Positions 1 through 9,068 of a DNA stretch of 64,000 nt are shown piece by piece (position 1 is the stretch's first letter; each line of letters begins with the position of its first letter). This stretch comes from Mesorhizobium onobrychidis. GTDB lineage: Bacteria > Pseudomonadota > Alphaproteobacteria > Rhizobiales > Rhizobiaceae. The translations under genes were made by a program, and so were the position numbers. Below the pieces are notes generated by a model. That model did not search any database. It had not been told where the DNA came from and saw only the letters and a list, made by a program, of their open reading frames with translations. The stretch spans positions 6,119,501 to 6,183,500 of the forward strand of contig NZ_CP062229.1 of assembly GCF_024707545.1 (NCBI RefSeq), in the 5' to 3' direction.

Positions 1-389
1 CCCCCTGCATACTGCACCAGGCGCGGCTTGCGCTTCATCATGCTGGCGGTGGGTGTCCACGACGGCCAGTCCGCCTTGCGGCCGACGGTCGCTGTACCCT
101 TGAACGAAAGTCCCTGCTCGCCGACGCCGACGCCGTAGCGCGTCGCCCACCCGTCGGTCTCGACGGCATAGAGAAAACGTTGCGAAGTATCGACGACGAT
201 CGTTCCAGGCGGCTCGTTTCCGTCGTACCGCACATGCCGCCGTCGGAAACGAGGATTGAGGCCATTCCTTGGTCCGAACGCGGATGAAATCGGCTCCGTC
301 GCCTGTCGTAGCGTCGACGTACATCCGGAAAGCATCAGAGCCAGACTACCCAGCACGAGCCCCCGGCGCGCAATGTGGTGTTCTTCCAT
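1..389 (-). CDS. L,D-transpeptidase family lipoprotein (N-terminal part; runs off the left edge)
   Basis: The first 129 codons are visible and the gene continues beyond base 1. The protein starts MEEHHIARRG, followed by a hydrophobic stretch ending in a lipobox (LMLSGC), so it is predicted to be an exported lipoprotein. After a short linker the text reads GTIVVDTSQRFLYAVE, then a GVGVGEQGLSFKGTATVGRK stretch and WPSWTPTASM. This is the usual opening of YkuD-type L,D-transpeptidase domains of rhizobia, which make 3-3 peptidoglycan cross-links or attach proteins to peptidoglycan. The catalytic SxGCIR motif would lie outside the window, so activity cannot be checked here. The start at 389 is the only ATG that keeps the signal peptide whole. 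Confidence 0.8.
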   Translation of the reverse strand, partial: MEEHHIARRGLVLGSLALMLSGCTSTLRQATEPISSAFGPRNGLNPRFRRRHVRYDGNEPPGTIVVDTSQRFLYAVETDGWATRYGVGVGEQGLSFKGTATVGRKADWPSWTPTASMMKRKPRLVQYAG

Positions 390-577
390 TTCTACCTGCT
401 AGGAAACTGGTCAATCTACCCCGCCCTCGTCTCTACCATTCCCGGGCCTGCGGGCCAAGTCTCGCTGTGTGGTGGCAAAATGAATTCACAGGATTGACAA
501 GCGAATTGGAGCGAAACTTCTTGCGATAACCGTCTGCCTCTGTTCGGTTATGTCAAAATGGGCATAGGACAGAGACG

Positions 578-1333
578 ATGAAGCCTGACTTCCATGGTAA
601 AGTCGCGATTGTGACCGGCGCAGGCTCCGGAATAGGAGCGGCTGTTTCACGGCAACTCGCGCAAGAAGGAGCCGAGGTTGTTGTCGCCGACCTTGATGCC
701 GAGGCCGCGCGCTGCAAAGCCGCCGAAATAAGCGCGCAAGGGGGCAGGGCCTACGACTTTGCGGTCGATGTCACGGATGCGGCAGCCGTCGAAAAGCTGA
801 TCGAGTTCACTGTCCAGAAATGCGGCGGACTGGATATGGCGGTAAACAATGCAGGTATCGACGGCGTTCGAAAAGCGACGGCAGACTATCCGCTCGACAA
901 CTGGCACAAGCTGATAAACGTCAATCTAAATGGCGTTTTCTACAGCATGAAGTACGAAATCGCCGCCATGCTGGATCGAGGCGGAGGCGCCATCGTGAAC
1001 ATGTCCTCGATTCTCGGTTCCGTCGGCTTGCCGACTGCGTCCGCATACACGGCAGCGAAACACGGGGTCGTTGGATTGACCAAGGTTGCGGCGATTGAAT
1101 ATGCGAGGATGGGCATCCGGATCAATGTCGTCGGCCCCGGCTGGATCGAAACGCCTCTTCTATCGGAGCAAATGGAGACATTAACCACCCGGCGCATGGC
1201 AGCCCTTCAGCCGATGGGCAGACGCGGCAAACCGGAAGAGGTAGCGGCTCTTGTGTGCTTCCTGTTGTCCGATCAGGCCAGCTTTATCACTGGGAGCTAC
1301 CATCTGGTGGACGGAGCTTACACCGCCCATTAG
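578..1333 (+). CDS. SDR family NAD(P)-dependent oxidoreductase
   Basis: This is a classical short-chain dehydrogenase/reductase of 251 residues, the normal length for the family. The cofactor-binding TGAGSGIG is at residues 13-20, the structural NNAG at 90-93, the catalytic Ser at 143-144 and the YxxxK pair at Tyr157/Lys161. The C-terminal GPGWIETPL and DGAYTAH segments are typical of classical SDRs in the 3-oxoacyl-ACP reductase/glucose dehydrogenase group. An aspartate after the second strand (VVVADLD) favours NAD over NADP. The gene stands alone, with a 188-base gap upstream and a convergent der gene downstream, so the substrate cannot be inferred. Confidence 0.88.
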   Translation: MKPDFHGKVAIVTGAGSGIGAAVSRQLAQEGAEVVVADLDAEAARCKAAEISAQGGRAYDFAVDVTDAAAVEKLIEFTVQKCGGLDMAVNNAGIDGVRKATADYPLDNWHKLINVNLNGVFYSMKYEIAAMLDRGGGAIVNMSSILGSVGLPTASAYTAAKHGVVGLTKVAAIEYARMGIRINVVGPGWIETPLLSEQMETLTTRRMAALQPMGRRGKPEEVAALVCFLLSDQASFITGSYHLVDGAYTAH

Positions 1334-1584
1334 GTGCAGTGGCTGTCCCCACTCGTGCTGGCTACTGCCACGGCGATGACGCCCAGATCGCCGGGCTGCC
1401 CGCACTGCCTGAGATGGCGCTGTTCCCGCATCGCAAGGAAGGCCGGGCCAGACCCGGTGGCGGCGCGACTTGCCGACATCCTGCTGCAGGTGGCGGTGGA
1501 ATCGCCTACCCGAAAATGTGCAGGCGCTGCCCGCGAGCGGCCTGCGGAGCGTAGCCTGATGCTGGCGCCCAGAAGACGCGCAGC

Positions 1585-3018
1585 TCAGCGGCGTTTTTTC
1601 GCCTTGCTGGCGAACGGATTTTCCGAGGCGCGCAGGGCGATGCGGATCGGCACGCCGGGCATGTCGAAGGCTTCGCGCAGGCTGTTCGAGAGATAGCGGA
1701 CATAGGATTGCGGCATCGCGTCCGGCCGTGAGCAGGACACGACGAAGCCCGGCGGGCGCGTCTTGGCCTGGGTGACATATTTGATCTTCAACCGGCGCCC
1801 TGCCACGGCGGGCGGCGGATGATGCGCCAGGATGCCTTCCAGCCAGCGGTTGAGCTTGCCGGTCGAGACGCGGCTGTTCCACACTCTGTGCGTCCTGATG
1901 ACGGCATCCATCAGCTTGTCGAGGCCACGCCCGGTCTCGGCCGAGACCGGCACCGCCTGCATGCCGCGCGCCTGCGGCAACAGCCGCTCGGTCTTCTCGC
2001 GCAGTTCCGCCAGGAGTTCCTGGGGGTGGTCGATCATATCCCATTTGTTGAAGGCGATCACCGGCGCGCGGCCCTCGCGGATGATCAGGTCGGCGATCTG
2101 CAGATCCTGCTTCTCGAAGGGAATGGTGGCGTCGAGCACGATGATGACGATTTCGGCAAAGCGGATGGCGCGCAAGCCGTCCTGCACTGACATGACTTCC
2201 AGCTTTTCGTGGATCCTGGCCTTGCGGCGCATGCCGGCGGTGTCGAACAGCTTCAGGCGGCGGCCATGCCAGTCCCAGTCGACGGAGATGGAATCGCGGG
2301 TGATGCCGGCTTCCGGCCCGGTCAAGAGCCGCTCCTCACCGATCAGCGCGTTGATCAGCGTCGATTTGCCGGCATTTGGGCGACCGACGACGGCGATGCG
2401 CATCGGCTTGGTATCGTCGTATCTCGGCTCGGCATCCGGATCGGTGATGTCCTCGCCGATCAGCACCTCGCTGGCGGCGGTCTCCTCGTCGGCATGTTCT
2501 TCGTCTTCGCCGAAGGCGCGCGCCTCGCCCAGTGCGGCGATCACCGCATCGCGCAAATCGGGCAGGCCCTGGCCGTGTTCGGCCGAGACCGGGATCGGCT
2601 CGCCAAGGCCGAGTTCCCAGGCCTCCAGCATGCCGCCCTGGGCGCCGCGCGCCTCGGCCTTGTTGGCGACGACGACAACCGGCTTGCCGGACTTGCGCAC
2701 GATCTCGGCGAAGGTCTTGTCGTCAGGCATCAGCCCGGACTTGGCATCGATGGTGAAAAAGATCAGGTCGGCTTCACGGATGGCAATCTCGGTCTGGGCG
2801 CGCATGCGGCCCGGCAGCGTCGAAGCAGCAGCATCCTCGAAGCCGGCGGTGTCGATGACGTCGAAATGCAGATCATAGAGCTTGGCGGGATGGACGCGAC
2901 GGTCGCGGGTGACGCCCGGCGTGTCGTCGACAAGCGCCAGCTTCCTTCCCACCAGCCTGTTAAAAAGGGTCGATTTGCCGACGTTAGGCCGGCCGATGAT
3001 GGCGACTTTGAACGTCAT
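1585..3018 (-). CDS. der: ribosome biogenesis GTPase Der (EngA)
   Basis: Der carries two consecutive GTPase domains followed by a KH-like domain and is needed for maturation of the 50S ribosomal subunit. The first P-loop (GRPNVGKST) lies at about residues 9-17 with its G3/G4 partners DTAGF and NKAE. The second (GRPNAGKST) lies near residue 210 with DTAGM and NKWD. The 477 residues match alphaproteobacterial Der, and the C-terminal KH-like part ends in the usual basic tail (ASKAKKRR). The YfgM-like gene lies 65 bases upstream on the same strand; yfgM and der are also neighbours in enterobacteria, which supports both calls. Confidence 0.97.
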   Translation of the reverse strand: MTFKVAIIGRPNVGKSTLFNRLVGRKLALVDDTPGVTRDRRVHPAKLYDLHFDVIDTAGFEDAAASTLPGRMRAQTEIAIREADLIFFTIDAKSGLMPDDKTFAEIVRKSGKPVVVVANKAEARGAQGGMLEAWELGLGEPIPVSAEHGQGLPDLRDAVIAALGEARAFGEDEEHADEETAASEVLIGEDITDPDAEPRYDDTKPMRIAVVGRPNAGKSTLINALIGEERLLTGPEAGITRDSISVDWDWHGRRLKLFDTAGMRRKARIHEKLEVMSVQDGLRAIRFAEIVIIVLDATIPFEKQDLQIADLIIREGRAPVIAFNKWDMIDHPQELLAELREKTERLLPQARGMQAVPVSAETGRGLDKLMDAVIRTHRVWNSRVSTGKLNRWLEGILAHHPPPAVAGRRLKIKYVTQAKTRPPGFVVSCSRPDAMPQSYVRYLSNSLREAFDMPGVPIRIALRASENPFASKAKKRR

Positions 3019-3083
3019 GCGGCCCTACATCTGCCATGCATGTCGTTGTCCCAAAACCGCTACACACTTTTGGGCGACATGCA

Positions 3084-3749
3084 TTACGACACGCTGCCCG
3101 ACCCACGGATCAGCTCGGACATCAACGTCGCCCGCTCGCGCGCGTTGCGCGGGGCGCCGTCATCCGAGGCGATCTGGTCGAACAGTTTCAGTGCGTCCGT
3201 TGCCTTGCCTTCCTTCCAGGCGGCAAGGCCGAGCGCCTCGCGCGCCGTATGGCGCAGCGGATTGGTGTCGGCGGTGAGCGTCTCGACGCGGCTGGAGACA
3301 TCGGCGAACGAACCGTGGTCGACGAGCAGCAGCGCTGCCCTGAGGCGCGCCATGTCGCGAAGGCCTGATGGAATGTCCGTATCGGCGGCGACCTCGTCGA
3401 AGTCCTTGACGGCAGCGGCGAAATCGCCCTTGTCCGCCTTGACGGTTGCCGCCCGCATGCGGGCGAGCAGCGGATAGGCGCCATAGCCATCCTTTTCCAA
3501 CTCAGCGAGGGCCGTCAGCGCTTCGTCGCTCTTGCCGTCATTGGCAAGCTTCAGCGCCTGCGAAAAGGCATCGCCAGAGCGATTGGCGCGGGTCTCGTCC
3601 CAATAGCGATAGCCGACGAAGGCTGCGGTGCCGACCACCACCAGCACCGCGAGCGCAAGCAAAGCCGGACCGAAACGGTCCCATAGCGCATGCGCCTGGT
3701 CGCGACGCATCTCTTCGTTGACTTCGCGGATAAAACTATCGTCCGACAT
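3084..3749 (-). CDS. YfgM-like tetratricopeptide protein, SecYEG-associated
   Basis: The 221-residue protein begins MSDDSFIREVNEEMRRDQ. A single membrane anchor follows at about residues 26-46 (FGPALLALAVLVVVGTAAFVG), then a helical TPR-like periplasmic domain rich in A/L/D repeats. This is the architecture of YfgM, an ancillary subunit of the SecYEG translocon that hands outer-membrane and periplasmic clients to chaperones. I chose the ATG at 3749 because the family always begins at this point. A longer in-frame start at 3800 would add 17 unconserved residues and reach into the palindrome at 3781-3822. The position immediately upstream of der is conserved synteny. Confidence 0.85.
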   Translation of the reverse strand: MSDDSFIREVNEEMRRDQAHALWDRFGPALLALAVLVVVGTAAFVGYRYWDETRANRSGDAFSQALKLANDGKSDEALTALAELEKDGYGAYPLLARMRAATVKADKGDFAAAVKDFDEVAADTDIPSGLRDMARLRAALLLVDHGSFADVSSRVETLTADTNPLRHTAREALGLAAWKEGKATDALKLFDQIASDDGAPRNARERATLMSELIRGSGSVS

Positions 3750-3780
3750 CTCAAAACCATCCTGCCCGCCCCAGGGCGGT

Positions 3781-3822
3781 TTAGAGCGATGTGCGTCCAT
3801 GGACGCACAAAGTACGCTCTAA
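3781..3822. repeat. intergenic nested palindrome upstream of the yfgM-like gene
   Basis: A perfect 18-bp palindrome, GTGCGTCCATGGACGCAC (3791-3808), is nested inside an outer perfect inverted repeat, TTAGAGCG (3781-3788) and CGCTCTAA (3815-3822). Short AGAGCG...CGCTCT palindromes of this sort are, from memory, common between genes in Mesorhizobium-type genomes, so this is probably a dispersed intergenic repeat rather than an operator specific to this gene. Its position 30-70 bases upstream of the start means it would lie in the promoter or leader of the yfgM-der unit. Confidence 0.7.
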
Positions 3823-4043
3823 CACTTTGAATTTGCGCATCGTGCTTCCTGAAAATCAATTCTGCTTTTCAGGCCGTTGCGGTAGCCCGCGTTTTAGCGA
3901 AATTTTGCCGGCATGGAAGGGGTTCGACCGGAAAATCGGCTAATCGCCGGACAGGCGACGTAAAGGGTGACTAAAAGGGCGACCGCACCCACGCCACATT
4001 TCGCCGATAGCCGGTGCTCGAACCTCCTCAAATCCCAGATCAG

Positions 4044-5051
4044 ATGCTGATGCCCCGTTTGTCCCGCGTTGTCGCGTTTTCCATCGCGTCGCTTGCTGCA
4101 GCGGACACTGCTGTCGCCGATCCGCCCGCGGCGCCAGCGCCGGCAAAGGCGAAGCAGGCCGTCATCATCTCGTTCGACAGCGCCCGCGATATTTCGCAGT
4201 GGAAGCGCAGCCGAGCGCTGGCCCAGCGCACCGGCGCCCATTTCACCTATTTCGTGTCCTGCGTCTTCCTGCTCTCGCCGGAAACGCGCAAGGAATACAC
4301 GGCGCCCGGCAAGACATCAGGCAAATCCAATATCGGCTTTGCCGCCTCGAAACAGGAAGTCGCTGACCGGCTCGCGCAGATAAACCTCGCCGCCTTGGAG
4401 GGCCACGATATCGGCAGCCACGCTTGCGGCCATTTTGACGGCAATGACTGGAGCAAGGCCGACTGGCTGAGCGAGTTCGGATCTTTCTCACACATTTTGG
4501 AAAACGCCTATTCGATCAACGGCATTGCGCCCGAACCCTCGGGATGGCGCGATATCGCGCGCAAGGCGGTCGGCTTTCGCGCGCCCTATCTGTCGGCAAA
4601 CAAGGCGCTCTACGAGGCGCTGCCAAAGGCGGGCTACCTGTTTGACGCGAGCGGTGTGTCGCGCGGCCCTGCCCGGCCACCGACCCGCGACGGCATCACA
4701 CGCTTTTCGCTACCGCAGATCCCGGAAGGTCCTGACACAAGGCGGGTGATCGCCATGGACTACAATCTCTATATCAGGCATTCCGGCGGCTTCGAGCGGC
4801 CGAGCATGGCGGACGAATTCGCCAACCGGACCTATGACGCCTTTCGCGCAGCCTTCGACGCTCAATACCAGGGCAAACGCATTCCGCTGGAACTCGGCTT
4901 CCACTTCACACTGATGAATGACGGCGCCTACTGGAAGGCGCTGGAGCGCTTTGCCGGTGAGGTCTGCACCAGGCCCGATGTCGAGTGCATCAGCTATCGC
5001 GACTATGTTTCGCGCCAACGCGGCCAAAAGCAGGCGTCGGTGGGCGGCTGA
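4044..5051 (+). CDS. polysaccharide deacetylase family protein, exported
   Basis: The 335-residue protein has a signal peptide (MLMPRLSRVVAFSIASLAAADTA, cleaved near residue 23-25). A NodB-like fold follows: a first-strand IISFDSARD motif with the catalytic/metal Asp, THFTYFVS-type segment, and an HDIGSHACGHFDG segment supplying the two metal histidines. Family members remove N- or O-acetyl groups from extracellular or envelope polysaccharides. The sequence is longer between strands than NodB itself, so this is not a Nod factor gene, and no nod genes surround it. A start ten codons upstream at 4014 is possible, but the start used here places the signal peptide at the very N-terminus. Confidence 0.75.
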   Translation: MLMPRLSRVVAFSIASLAAADTAVADPPAAPAPAKAKQAVIISFDSARDISQWKRSRALAQRTGAHFTYFVSCVFLLSPETRKEYTAPGKTSGKSNIGFAASKQEVADRLAQINLAALEGHDIGSHACGHFDGNDWSKADWLSEFGSFSHILENAYSINGIAPEPSGWRDIARKAVGFRAPYLSANKALYEALPKAGYLFDASGVSRGPARPPTRDGITRFSLPQIPEGPDTRRVIAMDYNLYIRHSGGFERPSMADEFANRTYDAFRAAFDAQYQGKRIPLELGFHFTLMNDGAYWKALERFAGEVCTRPDVECISYRDYVSRQRGQKQASVGG

Positions 5052-5078
5052 CTAGAAGCGCTCGCCGCCCCGCCACTC

Positions 5079-6356
5079 TTAGCTTACCGGCTGATCCTCA
5101 GGGCGCAAGCCGGCTTGCTCACGCTCCAAATAATGCTGGTCGATGTCCGGAAGCGGCGCCCCTTCAAGCGTCGCCTCGAAGGCGCGCAGACGCTTGTAGA
5201 TGGATATCAGCTCGACGATGGTCGGCCAGGAATTCACGAGATATTGGAACGAAGTGGCGACTTGTGAAAAGGCGGTGACAATCTGCTGGAAAACGCCAAA
5301 TGTTATCTTACCGATTGCCAAGGTTGGAACGAGAATAAGCGTGGCGAAGACGTTGTCGACTTGAAGGTATAGATAGCGGACCATGTCGAAATAGACATAG
5401 TGTGCATAGAGCGTGAAATAGTTCTTGCGAACATTTCTGAAAAGCTCGACCAGCGTTGGTGGCTGCGCTCGTGCCGTATCGTCCTCACCGAGGACAAGTT
5501 CCTTGCGCAGAGCGGCCTCAACACGCTGATTACGAAATTCCAGCCCGGGCAACTTGACGCCGACGACCGCCAACAAGCCGGTGCCAAACAACGACCACGC
5601 GATCGCTGCAATAACCAACGGATACGGGATTGCCCCGATTATGGGGAGAGTTGGAACATGGAGAGAAAGGGATGCCAGCAAAGGTAGAAATGCAATCAGG
5701 GTCATGATGGAGTCGATGAAATTCACTCCGAGCCCCTGCATCGTGCCCGAGAAGCGCATCGTGTCGTCCTGAACGCGCTGCGACGCCCCTTCGATATGGC
5801 GCAGCCTTGGCCAATAAGCCGTAAAATAATCGTTCATCGCGGTGCGCCAGCGAAACACATAGTGCCTGACGAAAAAGACGTTCAGAACGGCAATGGTCAT
5901 ATAGACCAGCGCCAATGACAGGAACTGCCATACTCCGTAGTAAAGCTCGGCAGGCGCAACGGACCCGGGCGTGGTGAGCGCCTTCTGCACCATGTCGTAA
6001 AACATGCCGCGCCAGTCATTGAGCGCCACACTGATCTGCACGATGAAATTAGTGACGAAAATAATCAAAGCAGAGCCAAGGATCGACCAGTTCTGCCAAC
6101 GGTGTGGGGCATACAGCGACCAAAAAAGGTAGAATACGCCCATACCCGCGAAGAAATATGCGTAGAACCAGAGGAATGCCGGCGTCAGGAATCTTATTGG
6201 GCTGATGACGGGTGCGGCCCGCGGATCGACCGGCGGCATCCCAAGCATCGTGCCAAGGTGTTCGCCGCCGAAAAACCACAGGAGGACGAGCAGAAGGCTC
6301 CAGACGGCGGCCGAGATGAAAAAAAGCTTCGGCTGCGGGAAGAAGGATACGAACAC
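5079..6356 (-). CDS. bacA: BacA/SbmA-type peptide antibiotic transporter
   Basis: This 425-residue inner-membrane protein has about seven to eight hydrophobic segments. The stretches RLRHIEGASQRVQDDT, FRNVRKNYFTLYAHYVYFDMVRYLY and FQYLVNSWPTIVELISIYKRL are hallmarks of the SbmA/BacA family, which imports proline-rich and cysteine-rich peptides using the proton gradient. In rhizobia BacA protects bacteroids against host NCR peptides and affects very-long-chain fatty acids in lipid A. SbmA and BacA have similar lengths (around 406-420 residues), so the symbol is chosen on the rhizobial context. No ATPase domain is present, which separates it from the BclA/ExsE exporters. The gene is monocistronic; its downstream neighbour is convergent. 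Confidence 0.9.
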   Translation of the reverse strand: MFVSFFPQPKLFFISAAVWSLLLVLLWFFGGEHLGTMLGMPPVDPRAAPVISPIRFLTPAFLWFYAYFFAGMGVFYLFWSLYAPHRWQNWSILGSALIIFVTNFIVQISVALNDWRGMFYDMVQKALTTPGSVAPAELYYGVWQFLSLALVYMTIAVLNVFFVRHYVFRWRTAMNDYFTAYWPRLRHIEGASQRVQDDTMRFSGTMQGLGVNFIDSIMTLIAFLPLLASLSLHVPTLPIIGAIPYPLVIAAIAWSLFGTGLLAVVGVKLPGLEFRNQRVEAALRKELVLGEDDTARAQPPTLVELFRNVRKNYFTLYAHYVYFDMVRYLYLQVDNVFATLILVPTLAIGKITFGVFQQIVTAFSQVATSFQYLVNSWPTIVELISIYKRLRAFEATLEGAPLPDIDQHYLEREQAGLRPEDQPVS

Positions 6357-6478
6357 TGTGGGGAAATCCTCGGTCGATGCGCAAATCAGCGGCGTTGCTG
6401 TTCAGCGGGCATAAGGTCACACATCGATCGGAATGAAAATGGCCGGTGCGCGATGCCCGGCACCGAGCAAGACCACAA

Positions 6479-7639
6479 TCATGGCGATTTTGGCGCAGCC
6501 GACCAGATGACCGCGCCGGAGACAAGCAGGACGGCGGCGGCCAGGATCGATGCAATGAAGAAGTCGCCCGAGGCTTCGGCAAGCAGCCCGGCGACGATCG
6601 GACCGATGATCTGACCGAGGCCGAACGAGGCCGTCATCAACGCCAAGATCCGGCGTGGCGCTTGCGGGGCAAGCTGCCTTCCGGTCTGCAGGCCGAGCGC
6701 GGTGATGGCGATGAAGGTCCCGCCAAGCAGAAATCCGCCGAGCAGCGGCCCAATGTGTCCGCCCATGGCGACGCTCGCGGTGACGCCGACCACCTCGACG
6801 AGGCACCCGAAGGCATAAGCCTGGTAGAGCCCGATCTTTCCTGCGATCTTCTGCCAAAGCCAGACCGAGGGAATCCCGGCAAGGCCGGTGACCATCCAGA
6901 CCACGGCTTCGAAGACGCGGCCGCCGCCGCCTTGCCGGACGATGGCGACCAGAAACGTCGCCGTCACGATGTAGCCGAAGCCGAACAGGCCGTAAGCGAC
7001 GATGATCTTCATCAGCGAGCGGTCCTTCGGCAGCGCTGGATCGCGACCATCGGCGCCGTTGGCGGTCACAGTGCCGCCGGCCAGCAAGGCCACGGCGGCA
7101 AAGCCGCAGGCCGAGAATACGGCGGACCAGAACCAGCCCGCCGGCCAACCGGCTTGTTCGGTGACGAGGATTGCCATCAGCGCCGAGGACGCCGCTATGC
7201 CGAGGCCGACGCCGCCGAAATGCAGCGCCTGCAGGTCGTTTCGGCCGGTCGCGGCCAGATGGCCGAAAACGATGCTGGACATGAAGACCAAGACAAAGGC
7301 GCTGGCCAGACCGGCAAGAAAGCGGATGACGAGAAAGGCCGCCATAGTACCGGCCAGGCCCATCAGCCCGGTGAGGACTGCGGTGGCGGCAAGACCGGCC
7401 AGCATCAGCAGGCGCTCGCGACCGTGCGCCCAGCCGCCGACGGCCGCAAGCGCACCAATGAGATAGCCGAGATAGTTGGCGGATGCGATCCAGCCGGCAT
7501 CCGCCGGCGACAGGCCAAGTTCCTCCATCATGCCGGGCAGGATCGGCGTGTAGACGAAGCGGCCGATGCCCATCGCAATGGCCAGGGCAATCATGCCGGC
7601 GACGGCGAGACGCAAAGGGGACGGCGAAGCGATGTTCAT
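6479..7639 (-). CDS. YbfB/YjiJ family MFS transporter
   Basis: The 386-residue protein has twelve predicted membrane segments. The opening (LAVAGMIALAIAMGIGRFVYTPILPGMMEELGLS) and the following AGWIASANYLGYLIGALA segment are diagnostic of the YbfB/YjiJ branch of the major facilitator superfamily, whose substrates are mostly unknown. I took the ATG at 7639 (MNIASPSPLRLAV). An upstream TTG would add 12 residues without improving the first helix. The next gene on the same strand, a small protein at 7760, lies 120 bases upstream and need not be cotranscribed. Confidence 0.85.
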   Translation of the reverse strand: MNIASPSPLRLAVAGMIALAIAMGIGRFVYTPILPGMMEELGLSPADAGWIASANYLGYLIGALAAVGGWAHGRERLLMLAGLAATAVLTGLMGLAGTMAAFLVIRFLAGLASAFVLVFMSSIVFGHLAATGRNDLQALHFGGVGLGIAASSALMAILVTEQAGWPAGWFWSAVFSACGFAAVALLAGGTVTANGADGRDPALPKDRSLMKIIVAYGLFGFGYIVTATFLVAIVRQGGGGRVFEAVVWMVTGLAGIPSVWLWQKIAGKIGLYQAYAFGCLVEVVGVTASVAMGGHIGPLLGGFLLGGTFIAITALGLQTGRQLAPQAPRRILALMTASFGLGQIIGPIVAGLLAEASGDFFIASILAAAVLLVSGAVIWSAAPKSP

Positions 7640-7759
7640 TGCAGTGCACAATAGGTGCACGAGCCTGTCAAACAATCCGCTTCTTGTTGGGCCAGAACGG
7701 TGCGCAATGGCCGTTGGCAGGTATCCGCCGCAAAGGGCCGACCCGCTAAATCTGTTTCA

Positions 7760-7972
7760 TCAGCCGCAGCCGATCTGCCCGGTGCCCGTCTCGTAGGCAG
7801 TGCGGCGGGCCGTCAGCCTGAACGGTACGTCGCCGAGTTCACGTTCCGACATGGTGTCGAGCACAGGATGCGACAGCGGATCGGTCGCCCATCGGGTGGT
7901 CTCGCTTTGAGGCGACCGGCTTTGCCGCGAGCCGGGAACAGAAAAGACCCTGAGCAGTGATAAAATCTTCAT
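7760..7972 (-). CDS. small hypothetical protein with a DPLSHP...MSERELGDVPF motif
   Basis: A 70-residue protein starts at an ATG (7972) preceded by a good Shine-Dalgarno (GAGGAAA). Its centre reads WATDPLSHPVLDTMSERELGDVPF, a signature I associate with short uncharacterised proteins widespread in Rhizobiales, related to the DUF1127-type small proteins. It has no membrane segment or cysteine pair beyond one C-terminal Cys. It is divergent from the LysR gene at 8070, with about 100 bases between the starts, so LysR control is possible. Function unknown. Confidence 0.6.
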   Translation of the reverse strand: MKILSLLRVFSVPGSRQSRSPQSETTRWATDPLSHPVLDTMSERELGDVPFRLTARRTAYETGTGQIGCG

Positions 7973-8069
7973 CGGATTTTCCTCTACAGGTCTGCTTACT
8001 TCCTTTAAATCTGCCATTCCGCCTTATGTTTCAATTGAGATTTCAACCGTGCCGGTTTAGAAAAACTGT

Positions 8070-8984
8070 ATGGTTATGCTGAACCGCGTCCACCTCAACG
8101 GCCTGCGCGCCGTGGAAACCGTCGCCCGCCTGGGATCGCTTTCGGCTGCGGCGGCCGAACTCAACGTGTCCGCCAGCGCCGTCAGCCAGCAGGTCAAGCG
8201 AACGGAAGAGCAACTCGGCCAAGCCTTGTTCGAACGAACGGCGAGTGGTCTCTTGCTGACCGAATTCGGCACCGCCTTCACCGCGCGTCTCGGGGCAGGT
8301 TTCCGCGAACTCGCGCAAGCCGTGGCGCTCGCCGACGAGGCCTCCGAATGCACGCTGGTGGTTTCGGTGGCGCCGGCTTTCGCGTCGAAGTGGCTGCTGC
8401 CTCGACTGTCACGTCACTTCGCCCGGCACCCGAATGTGCTTTTGCGCATCGACGCCTCGGTGCGGCTTGCCGATCTCGACCGCTCGGACATCGACATCGC
8501 CATCCGGCTTGGCGACGGGACGTGGCCGGGTGCGCGGGCGGAATTGCTGCTGGCGCAGGAGGTCTTCCCGGTCTGCGCCCCGGTGATCGCCGACAAACTG
8601 AAATCGATCGAAGATCTTGCCCTGACCTGCGCGATCACCGACGAACGGGCGATGATCAGTTGGGAAAGCTGGTTCGAGGCCGCCGGCGTTAAGCCGATCA
8701 CCTTCCTCAAAGGCGCGCGATTCACCGACCCGATGCTGTGCCTGGAATCGGCGATCGCCGGCCACGGCGTCATGCTCGGCTGGCAATTGCTGGCTGCCGA
8801 CGCGCTGGCCGACGGCCGCCTTGTCGCCCCCTTCGGCGTCCGCGCCCAGAGCGGGCTCGGCTATTGGCTGGTGACCTCCGCCAACAAGACCGACAGCCGC
8901 AAGGTCAGGGATTTCAAGATCTGGATCCGCGAAGAGATAGCGGCGACCATGGCGCAATTCGGGTCGCTCAGCAGCGCGAACTGA
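8070..8984 (+). CDS. LysR family transcriptional regulator, GcvA-like
   Basis: The protein of 304 residues has an N-terminal winged helix-turn-helix (LNGLRAVETVARLGSLSAAAAELNVSASAVSQQVKRTEEQLG) at residues 8-50 and a substrate-binding domain with the GcvA-subgroup pattern (LVVSVAPAFASKWLLPRLSRHF, then DLDRSDIDIAIRLGDG). GcvA-like regulators respond to small metabolites and usually act on a divergent gene, here the small protein at 7760-7972. A second in-frame ATG at 8076 is equally acceptable as the start. The aminopeptidase gene begins 84 bases downstream on the same strand and could also be a target. Confidence 0.88.
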   Translation: MVMLNRVHLNGLRAVETVARLGSLSAAAAELNVSASAVSQQVKRTEEQLGQALFERTASGLLLTEFGTAFTARLGAGFRELAQAVALADEASECTLVVSVAPAFASKWLLPRLSRHFARHPNVLLRIDASVRLADLDRSDIDIAIRLGDGTWPGARAELLLAQEVFPVCAPVIADKLKSIEDLALTCAITDERAMISWESWFEAAGVKPITFLKGARFTDPMLCLESAIAGHGVMLGWQLLAADALADGRLVAPFGVRAQSGLGYWLVTSANKTDSRKVRDFKIWIREEIAATMAQFGSLSSAN

Positions 8985-9068
8985 ACCTGCCGCCTGCAAT
9001 CGCGGTGGAAAGGAGAGCAGTGCGGGTCTATGTAAGAACCAGACTCCCACATCGCGACAGGCAGGATC

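Noticed and set aside
4044..5051. A nodB Nod-factor deacetylase
   Set aside because: The protein has a signal peptide and long insertions, and no nod genes or nod boxes are near. It is a general polysaccharide deacetylase homologue.
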